Origin: an uncultured Bacillota bacterium | GTDB lineage: Bacteria > Bacillota_I > Bacilli_A > RFN20 > CAG-449 | Assembly: GCA_905204225.1 (NCBI GenBank) | Contig: CAJKZK010000024.1 | Span: 1-18,654, forward strand | DNA length: 18,654 nt | Direction: 5' to 3' | Part shown: positions 1 to 6,465 of the stretch, in pieces | Layout of the letters: every line of letters starts with the position of its first letter | Numbering within the stretch: the first letter of the stretch is position 1 | Position numbers and translations under genes: made by a program | Notes under the pieces: generated by a model | The model's database searches: none | What the model was told of the DNA's origin: nothing | The model's input: the letters and a program-made list of their open reading frames with translations, nothing else

Positions 1-1
1 C

Positions 2-613
2 TTAATTTCAAATTTGTTAATTGTAGGCATGGAACTTGGAGCGTTAATTCTTTGTTTTATTTTTGAATGGCCTAGCACTTTTAAATATTATACGACTATT
101 AGTAATGTTTTTGCTGGTATATCTTGCTTCTTATTAGCAGTTTATCAATTTATTAATTATAAAACTAATAAAGAAATCCCTCATTTTATAATAATTTTTA
201 AATATATTTCTGCTTGTATGTTAAGTGTTACTTTTTTAGTTGTTTTATTTGTTTTGGTTCCTGCTAGTGGAGATGTTAATGAAATGATTAGATTATTATT
301 TTCTCCTAAATTATTATTTCATCATACTTTATGTCCTATTTTATGTATTATTTCTTTTGTATTTTTTGAAAATGAATATAAAATAGAAAAAAAATCTATT
401 TTTTATTCATTAATTCCTACTCTTTTATATGCGATAATTTTTATCTTTTTAAATGCTTTTAATATAGTTAATGGTCCTTATTTCTTTTTAAAAGTTAATA
501 ATCAACCAATTTATATGTCTATTATTTGGTTTTTTGCTATTATGTCTTTAGCAGCTGGTATATCATCTTTATTATGGTTTTTAAATAAAGGGGGAAATAT
601 ATGCAAATCTTAA
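2..613 (+). CDS. Pr6Pr-like polytopic membrane protein, 5' end cut by window
   Basis: A hydrophobic protein with about six predicted membrane segments. The frame is open to the left edge, so the true start probably lies outside the window; TTG at 14 and ATG at 29 are in-frame candidates but neither has a visible ribosome binding site. The pattern resembles the Pr6Pr/FAR-17a-like membrane family: an early helix with YYTTISNVF, a central segment with HHTLCPIL, then a helix followed by NGPYFFLKV and a final helix. No catalytic function is established for bacterial members and I infer none. The 3' end overlaps the next gene by 13 bases and carries that gene's ribosome binding site, so the two are probably co-transcribed. 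The family assignment rests on motif recall only. Confidence 0.6.
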   Translation, partial: LISNLLIVGMELGALILCFIFEWPSTFKYYTTISNVFAGISCFLLAVYQFINYKTNKEIPHFIIIFKYISACMLSVTFLVVLFVLVPASGDVNEMIRLLFSPKLLFHHTLCPILCIISFVFFENEYKIEKKSIFYSLIPTLLYAIIFIFLNAFNIVNGPYFFLKVNNQPIYMSIIWFFAIMSLAAGISSLLWFLNKGGNICKS

Positions 614-2454
614 ATGTTCAACAATTAAAAAAAGAATTTGGTGATGAAATATTATTTGAAAATGTTTCTTTTTCTATTAATGATAATGATAGACTTGCTT
701 TAATTGGACCTAATGGAAATGGTAAATCAACTTTAATAAAAATATTATTAGGACAAATAGATAAAACAAGTGGAGATGTATCTTTTGCTAAAGGCACTAC
801 TATTGGTTATTTATCTCAAGATGTTATTTCTAATGTAGATAATACTTTAAATGATGAAGTTTTATCTGTTTTTAATGATTTAATATTACAAGAAAAAAAC
901 TTAAATGATTTAGAAAGTATGATTTCTAATGATCCTAATAATTTAAAATTGATTGATGAATATGGAAAAAAACAAAATGATTTTTTAGAAAAAGGCGGGT
1001 ATAATTATCATTATTTAATTAATATGATGTTATCAAAATTTGGCTTTCATAAAAATGATTTAATTAGAAAAATATCTTCTTTTTCTGGTGGAGAAAGAAC
1101 TAAAATTGCTTTTGTAAAATTATTGTTAATTAAGCCTAATTTGTTGATACTTGATGAACCAACTAATCATCTTGATTTATCAACGATTGAATGGCTTGAA
1201 CAATATTTAAAATCATATCAAGGAGCGTTATTATTCGTTAGCCATGATAGATATTTTATTGATGCTTTAGCTAATAAAATAGTAGAAATTGAAAATAAAA
1301 CTTCTTCTTTTTATAAAGGAAATTATTCTTATTATATTGAAGAAAAAAAATTAAGATATACTCAACAATTAAATGCTTATAATAATCAACAAAAAGAGAT
1401 AGCGCGTTTAAAAAGATTTATTGAATATTATATGCCTAAGCCTCGTTTTGTTAATAGGGCTAAAGATCGTGAAAAAAAGCTCGAGCATATGAAGTTGATT
1501 GATAAACCATTACAAGAAAAACATAATTTAAAATTATCTTTTAATGGTGAAGTTTATGAAGGCAAACAAATTTTAGAAGTTAAAGATTTATCAATTGGTT
1601 ATGATAAACCATTAGTAAGTGATATTAATTTTACTATTTATGGTAAAGATCATTTAGCTATTATGGGTGATAATGGGTGTGGTAAGACCACTTTATTAGA
1701 AGCTTTAATTTCTCATCAACATGTTTTAAATGGTTCAATTAAATATCTTAGACCAGTTAATATTGGTTATATTAAACAACATCAAATAGATTTAAATGGT
1801 GAACTAACAGTTTTAGAAGAAATAAAAAAAGATTTTCCTTCTTTAGGAGAAAAAGAAATTCATAATCATTTAGGCAAATTTAATTTTGATTATGATGATT
1901 CAAATAAATTAGTTAAATATCTTTCAGGTGGAGAAAAAACTAGATTAGTTTTATCAAAAATTATGTTAGAAAATTATGATTTATTATATTTAGATGAACC
2001 TACTAATCATTTAGATATGGTAACTAGACAAGCATTAATTAATGCTTTAAAAGATTATCAAGGCACAATTATATTTGTTAGCCATGATCGTTATTTTGTT
2101 GATGAAATAGCTAGTCATGTTTTATATATTTCTAAACATGTTCCATATTATATTGAAGGTAATTTTGCTACATTTAAAGAGCAAGAAAGTAAATTATTAA
2201 TGTTAAGTGATGATTTAGAAGATGATAAAGAAGAAAAGAAAATAGAAACTAAAGTTGTTACTAATAAAAAAAGAAGTCCACTTAAATTAGAAGAGATGAT
2301 TTCTAAATTAGAAAAAGAAATAGATAAAATTAAACAAGACCAATTCTTAGAAGAAAATTATATGGATTATAAGAAAATGTCTGAATTAGATGCTAAATTA
2401 AAAAAACTAAATGAAGAACTATCTTCATTAGAAGAAGAATATTTATCTTTATAA
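601..2454 (+). CDS. ABC-F family ATPase (ribosome-associated translation factor)
   Basis: A soluble protein with two tandem ATP-binding cassettes and no membrane segments, the layout of ABC-F proteins, which bind the ribosomal E site and relieve stalled or antibiotic-bound ribosomes. Walker A motifs are at residues 36-44 (GPNGNGKST) and 356-364 (GDNGCGKTT). Signature motifs SGGE are at 162-165 and 442-445, Walker B/D-loop LDEPTNHLD at 184-192 and 464-472, and H-loops SHD at 214-216 and 494-496. The interdomain linker (about 245-305), which reaches the P-site tRNA in characterised members, is helical and rich in K and R. Residues 555-617 form a charged C-terminal coiled coil as in Uup/YdiF-type members. 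At 617 residues it is full length. An AAAGGGGG site at 587-594 supports ATG 601, which lies inside the upstream gene. Housekeeping factor or resistance-type member cannot be decided from sequence alone. Confidence 0.93.
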   Translation: MQILNVQQLKKEFGDEILFENVSFSINDNDRLALIGPNGNGKSTLIKILLGQIDKTSGDVSFAKGTTIGYLSQDVISNVDNTLNDEVLSVFNDLILQEKNLNDLESMISNDPNNLKLIDEYGKKQNDFLEKGGYNYHYLINMMLSKFGFHKNDLIRKISSFSGGERTKIAFVKLLLIKPNLLILDEPTNHLDLSTIEWLEQYLKSYQGALLFVSHDRYFIDALANKIVEIENKTSSFYKGNYSYYIEEKKLRYTQQLNAYNNQQKEIARLKRFIEYYMPKPRFVNRAKDREKKLEHMKLIDKPLQEKHNLKLSFNGEVYEGKQILEVKDLSIGYDKPLVSDINFTIYGKDHLAIMGDNGCGKTTLLEALISHQHVLNGSIKYLRPVNIGYIKQHQIDLNGELTVLEEIKKDFPSLGEKEIHNHLGKFNFDYDDSNKLVKYLSGGEKTRLVLSKIMLENYDLLYLDEPTNHLDMVTRQALINALKDYQGTIIFVSHDRYFVDEIASHVLYISKHVPYYIEGNFATFKEQESKLLMLSDDLEDDKEEKKIETKVVTNKKRSPLKLEEMISKLEKEIDKIKQDQFLEENYMDYKKMSELDAKLKKLNEELSSLEEEYLSL

Positions 2455-2465
2455 GAAAATTATTG

Positions 2466-2494
2466 TTGAATAGTAAAATTTTTAGTGCTATTAT
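2466..2494 (+). promoter_or_regulatory. Promoter for the yqeY-like gene (and perhaps tRNA-Trp)
   Basis: -35 TTGAAT at 2466-2471, a 17-base spacer and -10 TATTAT at 2489-2494, preceded by the extended -10 dinucleotide TG at 2486-2487. An AAGGAGAT ribosome binding site follows at 2504-2511. It sits just after the ABC-F stop codon, so the downstream gene need not depend on read-through. Confidence 0.6.
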
Positions 2495-2517
2495 ATTTAA
2501 GCTAAGGAGATGAAATT

Positions 2518-2937
2518 ATGCTTATTGATGAAATAAAAAAAGCTAATGTAGAAGCAATGAAAGCTCGTGATAACACTGCTAAAGGTATCTACAGCATTAT
2601 TATGAATAAGTATATGCTTTTATCTATTGAGAAAAAACAAAAAGGTGAAGAAGCTACAGATGTAGATTTAATCACTATTATTTCAAAAACCTTAAAAGAA
2701 TTAACTGAAGAAAAAGAAAGTTATTTAAAAGTTAATAACCTTGAAAAAGTTAACGCAATAGCTCACCAAGAAGAATTAATATCTAAATATCTTCCAAAAA
2801 TGTTAACTGAAGAAGAAATTAGAAAAGAAATATCTACTCTTGATGATAAATCTTTACCTAATGTTATGAAACATTTCAAAACAAATTTTCAAGGTAAAGT
2901 AGATATGGGCTTGGTCTCAAAAATAGCTAGATCCTAG
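2518..2937 (+). CDS. yqeY: GatB/YqeY domain protein
   Basis: A small soluble protein of 139 residues matching the YqeY family, which resembles the C-terminal tail domain of GatB, the tRNA-dependent amidotransferase subunit. Characteristic parts are the N-terminal helix with a basic patch, the segment HQEELISKYLPKMLTEEEI (residues 83-101), and the final GKVDMGLVSKIA, which corresponds to the usual G-x-VDM-x-LVS ending. It is a little shorter than the usual ~147-150 residues because the last helix stops early at RS. The molecular role of free-standing YqeY is not firmly established; a part in tRNA or aminoacyl-tRNA handling is inferred from the GatB relationship. It has its own promoter, and its stop lies 10 bases before tRNA-Trp. 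Confidence 0.85.
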   Translation: MLIDEIKKANVEAMKARDNTAKGIYSIIMNKYMLLSIEKKQKGEEATDVDLITIISKTLKELTEEKESYLKVNNLEKVNAIAHQEELISKYLPKMLTEEEIRKEISTLDDKSLPNVMKHFKTNFQGKVDMGLVSKIARS

Positions 2938-2947
2938 CTATAACCTT

Positions 2948-3021
2948 AGGGGTGTCGTACAATGGTAGTACAGCGGTCTCCAAAACCGTTAACGCGGGTT
3001 CGATTCCTGTCACCCCTGCCA
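2948..3021 (+). tRNA. trnW: tRNA-Trp (anticodon CCA)
   Basis: A complete cloverleaf can be drawn by hand. The acceptor stem AGGGGTG/CACCCCT pairs perfectly; the D stem is GTAC/GTAC; the anticodon stem GCGGT/ACCGT (one G-T pair) encloses loop CTCCAAA with anticodon CCA at 2980-2982. The T arm GCGGG/CCTGT has loop TTCGATT. The discriminator is G and the terminal CCA at 3019-3021 is encoded. It reads UGG only, which agrees with UGA being used as a stop codon here. A terminator follows 12 bases later. The tRNA borders the accessory-looking region to its right. Confidence 0.97.
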
Positions 3022-3032
3022 TTATGATTATT

Positions 3033-3060
3033 AACATCGATATTATATCGGTGTTTTTTT
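3033..3060 (+). terminator. Rho-independent terminator after tRNA-Trp
   Basis: A 10-bp stem (AACATCGATA at 3033-3042 with TATCGGTGTT at 3046-3055, one G-T pair), a 3-base loop and a run of T to 3060. It closes the yqeY/tRNA-Trp transcript. Confidence 0.9.
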
Positions 3061-3134
3061 ATTAACTAGGAAATTGAAAAATACATATTAATTTGAAGAA
3101 TTGTGTACGTCAAAATTTTACACCATCATAAAAG

Positions 3135-3180
3135 AAAAGCAGTAACAATAATGTTAATAAACACTTGCTACTGCTTTTTT
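3135..3180. terminator. Hairpin with T-run beside the IS relic, possibly bidirectional
   Basis: AAAAGCAGTA at 3135-3144 pairs perfectly with TACTGCTTTT at 3169-3178, followed by more T. The inner bases CAA/TTG can extend the stem past one mismatch, leaving a long loop. The minus strand also ends in a T-rich stretch. It lies just past the 3' end of the minus-strand transposase relic and may have ended its transcript, or be part of the original element's end. Confidence 0.55.
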
Positions 3181-3207
3181 AATCCGCCAAATTCCGCCAT
3201 GTGGGAA

Positions 3208-3700
3208 TTAAACATATGTTGTATTTTTTAAAACATTAAATAATTCATTGGCTGTTATTCCTACAAGATATTTTCTTTCTATTAACTTAGTAATAGTTAA
3301 TGCAACATAACAAGTAAGAAAATGTGAGTAGACGTGTTTTATTTTTCTAAGGTAAATAGAACGAGTAGAAAATCAAGCTTTCATTTGTCTAAAATAATCT
3401 TCTATTCCCATCTATTTGATGCTATTTTAATAATTTCAATAACTTTTTCTTCAAATAAATCAGTTGCAATTGCTCCGTATCCAGCAAATTTTTTTCTATC
3501 ATTTCTTTATCAATAATAAGAGTTGATTTTTAAATGCAAATTTCACTATTGTCATCGTAAACAATTTTTATATATATTGTTTAACATCTTTTGATGATAT
3601 TTTATCGTATTTTGATAGATTAGAAATGATATTGTTGGTCTTTTTTTTCGTTCATCAATTTTAGTTAGAATATACTTTCTTCTTTTTATTTTGTTTCCTA
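3208..3700 (-). pseudogene. Decayed IS1634-like (DDE-type) transposase, C-terminal half
   Basis: Reading the minus strand through several frameshifts and stops gives recognisable pieces of the C-terminal half of an IS1634-like transposase. In order they are: an I-x-N-x-SKYDK...VKQYI segment (about 3635-3577), STLIIDKEMIEK, then AGYGAIATDLFEEKVIEI and a run reaching SNRWE. After a one-base deletion the reading continues IEDYFRQMKA, where the E is the expected catalytic glutamate region. After an in-frame TGA come TRSIYLRKIKHVYSHF and LTCYVALTI, ending at TAA 3210-3208. The DDE N-terminal half is absent and no terminal inverted repeats were found, so this is a dead remnant. Family assignment comes from recalled motif order (GYYAI-T, RW-IE-FR-MK, RPVYL, AHFL); I am confident it is a DDE transposase relic and fairly confident of the family. 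Confidence 0.75.
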
Positions 3701-3735
3701 CAAAAAGTTAATGTAGTCGATAAGAAATCTTTATA

Positions 3736-3764
3736 TTAACATTATAATTTAATTTTGTTATAAT
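3736..3764 (+). promoter_or_regulatory. Promoter of the membrane XRE gene
   Basis: -35 TTAACA at 3736-3741, 17-base spacer, -10 TATAAT at 3759-3764 with an extended -10 TG at 3756-3757. A site AAGGAA at 3775-3780 follows, six bases before ATG 3787. It is a near-consensus sigma-A promoter placed directly after the IS relic. Confidence 0.75.
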
Positions 3765-3786
3765 TAATTCAATTAAGGAAATAAAA

Positions 3787-4371
3787 ATGACTATTGCAGA
3801 ACAATTAAAAAAGAAACGTAAAGATTTAGATTTATCTCAAGAATTTGTAGCAGATAAAGTTGGTATTTCAAGAAGAACTTTAGCGTATTATGAATCTGGA
3901 GAAAGAATACCTAATGCTGAAAATTTAATTTTGTTATGTAATTTTTATTCTTTAGATATTAATAAACTTATTTCTCAAGATATTAATATTGCTGAAAATA
4001 ATAATTCAAATGATAATGAAAGAAATGATATTATTGCTAAAATTGATGAATATTTAAATCTTGAAAAGGCAAAAAAAGAATCTTTTAATAAAGGTATGTT
4101 TTATTTTGCTTTAATATTAAGTGTAGTTATTACTATTATTGTTTTAGCTTTAGCTATTTTAAGATTTGTTTTAATGTCAAAATATGATTTTTCTTTTTCT
4201 GAAGCAACCGCTAAAATGTGGACTTCATTATTTGAAACATTAATCAAATTTGTAAATGATCCTACTGTTAAATTTTTACCAGTATTATCAATTATCATTA
4301 TTTCAATTATTTTAATTTGCTGGATAATTTATTTTTTAATTAAATTTATAAAAAAATTACGTAATAAATGA
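3787..4371 (+). CDS. Membrane-anchored XRE/Cro-type HTH regulator
   Basis: Residues 5-60 are a clear XRE-family helix-turn-helix (EQLKKKRKDLDLSQEFVADK, then GISRRTLAYYESGERIPN, the usual recognition-helix region). A polar linker runs over about 65-100, followed by two strong membrane segments near 104-128 and 164-187 and a basic C-terminal tail. The DNA-binding domain is therefore predicted to be cytoplasmic and tethered to the membrane, an arrangement suited to sensing an envelope or ligand signal. It is transcribed from its own promoter and ends with TGA. Eighty bases downstream begins a gene set of small membrane proteins and a binding protein, which it may control (inference from position). 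An antisense open frame at 4101-4298 is a shadow of this gene. Confidence 0.85.
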   Translation: MTIAEQLKKKRKDLDLSQEFVADKVGISRRTLAYYESGERIPNAENLILLCNFYSLDINKLISQDINIAENNNSNDNERNDIIAKIDEYLNLEKAKKESFNKGMFYFALILSVVITIIVLALAILRFVLMSKYDFSFSEATAKMWTSLFETLIKFVNDPTVKFLPVLSIIIISIILICWIIYFLIKFIKKLRNK

Positions 4372-4450
4372 ACAAATATACATTCTTTGGAACGATTATA
4401 CACTCATTATTTTATTTATAATTTGGTATATTATTGTTAGGAGATAGTTT

Positions 4451-4729
4451 ATGGATATTATTAATTATTTATTTATTGGACTTTACTTTTTGATTCAAAT
4501 AATTGGTAGATGCTTATCAAATTTTATATTTGATATCATATTAGTTCTAGGTGTTATTTGGCTTATATTTGCTATTATTTATAGTATAAAATTAAAAAAA
4601 TTAAATGATTTAGATAAAACTAAAAATTTTAAATTAGTTAGATTGATTATTAGAATTATCTTTTGGGTTACTATAATTACTTTCGGAATAATTATAAATG
4701 TTATAGCGGGCCCAATTCGTTTTATGTAG
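4451..4729 (+). CDS. Small membrane protein, unknown function
   Basis: A 92-residue, very hydrophobic protein. Two or three membrane segments are visible: about 5-20 and 24-45 before a basic KLKKLNDLDKTKN loop, and 62-88 after it. AGGAGA at 4439-4444 is a good ribosome binding site for ATG 4451. I do not recognise a family. It is the first gene of a tight set: the next small gene begins 8 bases after its stop, and that one overlaps a PstS-like binding protein gene. A partner role for the binding protein is an inference from context. Confidence 0.6.
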   Translation: MDIINYLFIGLYFLIQIIGRCLSNFIFDIILVLGVIWLIFAIIYSIKLKKLNDLDKTKNFKLVRLIIRIIFWVTIITFGIIINVIAGPIRFM

Positions 4730-4737
4730 GTTATTTT

Positions 4738-4872
4738 ATGGAAAAGAATTTCAAAAGATTAATATATTTAATAACAATACTTGGTGTTTTATCAATAATT
4801 GTATTACTAGTTTTAACTATATATTTCTTTAATCATATTTCAATAATAGAAATTATATCGAGGTTAGGATAA
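4738..4872 (+). CDS. Very small single-pass membrane protein (44 aa)
   Basis: ATG 4738 gives a 44-residue peptide beginning MEKNFKRLIYL, with one membrane helix (about residues 8-32), a basic N terminus and a short tail. The same frame is open further upstream to 4663, but that part lies inside the preceding gene. The position after the upstream stop and the weak TAGG site at 4727-4730 favour ATG 4738, probably helped by translational coupling. Its stop TAA at 4870-4872 overlaps the next start by one base (TAATG), strong evidence that it is a real gene of the operon. No family recognised. Confidence 0.6.
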   Translation: MEKNFKRLIYLITILGVLSIIVLLVLTIYFFNHISIIEIISRLG

Positions 4873-5822
4873 TGGACAAAAAAATTAAAATTATTTCACT
4901 TATTACATTAATTAGTTCTTTTGTTATTATTGATTTAACTATTTTTGGCTTATTTACTAGTTTAGTTTTACCTAGTGGAAGTGCTGTGATGCGCGCTAAA
5001 TCAATTGAATTAGGTGAATATTTACCTTTTGAAAAAAACTCTAAAATAATAAAGAAAAACGATAATTTATCTTTAACTGGAGAAAAACCAATTATTGATT
5101 CTGCAGCTGCTCTTTATCCAATTAGTTCATCATTTGTTAACGCTATATATAATAAAGAAGATGTTGAATTTATTAATGATAATTTTACTTCTTCATCAAA
5201 ATTACAAATGAATAATACAAGAAATTGTTATAAAGGTATTGTTGATGGAAATATTGATATTGGTTTACTTGCTAAACCTTCTAGTCAACAATTAGAATAT
5301 GCTTCTAAAAATAATGTTGAACTCATTTTAGAACCAATTGGTTATGAATCATTTGTATTCTTAGTAAATAAAAATAATCCTATTAATTCTTTAACTATTG
5401 AACAAGTAAAAGGAATTTATAGTGGAAAATACACCAATTGGTCAGAACTAGGTGGATATAATAAAGAAATTATTCCTTTACAAAGAAATGAAAGTAGTGG
5501 AAGTCAAACAGCATTTTTATCATTGATGAATGGAGAAAAAACTATATCTAAATCGCTAAATATTTTTGGTAGTGCAATAGGGTATTCATTTAGATATTAT
5601 GTTGAAGATGTAGTAAAAAATGGTAATGTCAAAATGATTAGTTTAAATAATGTTTATCCTAATAAAGAAAATATACAAAATAAATCATATCCAATTGTTT
5701 CTTCTTTTTATGCAGTTCATAGTTCAAAAAATACTAATCCAAATGTAAAAAAAGTAGTTGATTGGATGAAATTAGATGTTGCTCAAGAAATAATTAATGA
5801 AGTTGGATATGTTGGATTATGA
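4872..5822 (+). CDS. Membrane-anchored PstS-like substrate-binding protein
   Basis: 316 residues. An N-terminal hydrophobic segment (7-33) has no lipobox cysteine, so the protein is predicted to stay tethered by a membrane helix instead of a lipid. The rest matches the phosphate-type periplasmic binding fold: DSAAALYPISSSF at 76-88 (the family's ALYP anion-loop region), GNIDIGLLAKP at 126-136, IYSGKYTNWSELGG at 182-195 (the PstS-like I-x-SGK-x-x-NW), and RNESSGSQTAF at 205-215 (equivalent of RNEGSGT). No permease or ATPase gene lies nearby, unlike pst operons; the neighbours are two small membrane proteins and a membrane XRE regulator. It may be a sensor or may deliver ligand to a transporter encoded elsewhere; the ligand is unproven. 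It ends with TGA at 5820-5822. Confidence 0.8.
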   Translation: MDKKIKIISLITLISSFVIIDLTIFGLFTSLVLPSGSAVMRAKSIELGEYLPFEKNSKIIKKNDNLSLTGEKPIIDSAAALYPISSSFVNAIYNKEDVEFINDNFTSSSKLQMNNTRNCYKGIVDGNIDIGLLAKPSSQQLEYASKNNVELILEPIGYESFVFLVNKNNPINSLTIEQVKGIYSGKYTNWSELGGYNKEIIPLQRNESSGSQTAFLSLMNGEKTISKSLNIFGSAIGYSFRYYVEDVVKNGNVKMISLNNVYPNKENIQNKSYPIVSSFYAVHSSKNTNPNVKKVVDWMKLDVAQEIINEVGYVGL

Positions 5823-5833
5823 TATGAAATTAC

Positions 5834-5876
5834 TTGATTTGCTCCAGTAACTGCAATATAATTGTAGTTAGTGGAG
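5834..5876 (+). promoter_or_regulatory. abiE promoter embedded in a 16-bp inverted repeat (likely AbiEi operator)
   Basis: -35 TTGATT at 5834-5839, 17-base spacer, -10 TATAAT at 5857-5862. Around the -10 lies an inverted repeat: left arm CTCCAGTAACTGCAAT at 5842-5857, three-base centre, right arm ATTGTAGTTAGTGGAG at 5861-5876, matching at 14 of 16 positions. The right arm contains the GTGGAG ribosome binding site. A transcript starting about seven bases after the -10 would contain only the right arm, so a DNA operator is more likely than an RNA hairpin. Characterised AbiEi proteins bind inverted repeats at their own promoter to repress it, which this arrangement fits. Confidence 0.75.
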
Positions 5877-5881
5877 AAAAT

Positions 5882-6463
5882 ATGATAAAAACAACAAAAA
5901 TATTATTAGAAGAATTATCAAATTATGCCAATCCATATAGTAAAATAAAGCAATTAGTAAAGGAACAAAAACTTATACCAATAATAAGAGGTATATACGA
6001 GACTGATAAAAATGTTTCAGGACATTATTTGTCAAGTGTTATATGTGGACCATCGTATTTATCTTTTGAATTTGCATTATCATATTATGGATTAATTCCT
6101 GAAGCAGTTTATACATTTACATCTGCTACTTTTATGAAAAGAAAAAGAAAAGAATATAAAACATTTTTTGGTTATTACACATATCAAGATATTCCTAAAA
6201 ATGTTTATCCTTTTGGTGTAAATATTATTAACGAGAATGGTTATACTTTTTTTATTGCGACACCAGAAAAAGCACTTTGTGATAAATTATATTCTATACC
6301 TTCATTAAAAAATCAAATAGAATTAAAATCATTATTGTTTGATGATTTGAGAATTGATGAGAATGAATTTATCAAATTAAATATAGATGATATTGAAATA
6401 CTTGCTCAAAAATATAAATGTAGAAATGTAATGCTACTTGCAAAATTTATGAGGAAAAAATAA
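5882..6463 (+). CDS. abiEi: AbiEi-type antitoxin / transcriptional regulator (type IV TA)
   Basis: A 193-residue protein from ATG 5882, chosen because GGAGAAA at 5872-5878 precedes it; an in-frame ATG at 5834 lies within the promoter and has no site. The N terminus (about 1-40) fits the AbiEi winged helix, ending in IIRGIYET. Then come SYLSFEFALSYYGLIPEA (58-75), typical of the family, and ATPEKALCDKLY (126-137). AbiEi antitoxins neutralise the AbiEii nucleotidyltransferase and repress their own operon without a stable protein complex. The gene for an AbiEii-type toxin follows two bases after the stop. The promoter is buried in an inverted repeat, as expected for autoregulation. Confidence 0.88.
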   Translation: MIKTTKILLEELSNYANPYSKIKQLVKEQKLIPIIRGIYETDKNVSGHYLSSVICGPSYLSFEFALSYYGLIPEAVYTFTSATFMKRKRKEYKTFFGYYTYQDIPKNVYPFGVNIINENGYTFFIATPEKALCDKLYSIPSLKNQIELKSLLFDDLRIDENEFIKLNIDDIEILAQKYKCRNVMLLAKFMRKK

Positions 6464-6465
6464 AT

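Noticed and set aside
2948..3021. tRNA-Trp as the attachment site of an integrated island
   Set aside because: No integrase and no second copy of the tRNA 3' end were seen in the window, so only proximity supports it.
3334..3516. 60-residue plus-strand open frame
   Set aside because: It lies antisense to the transposase relic, has no ribosome binding site, and its sequence is explained by the minus-strand fragments.
4101..4298. 65-residue minus-strand frame within the XRE gene
   Set aside because: Shadow of a well-supported gene on the other strand.
5842..5876. Reading the abiE inverted repeat as an RNA hairpin or terminator
   Set aside because: The mapped -10 box lies in its centre, so the left arm would not be transcribed from that promoter, and no T-run follows.
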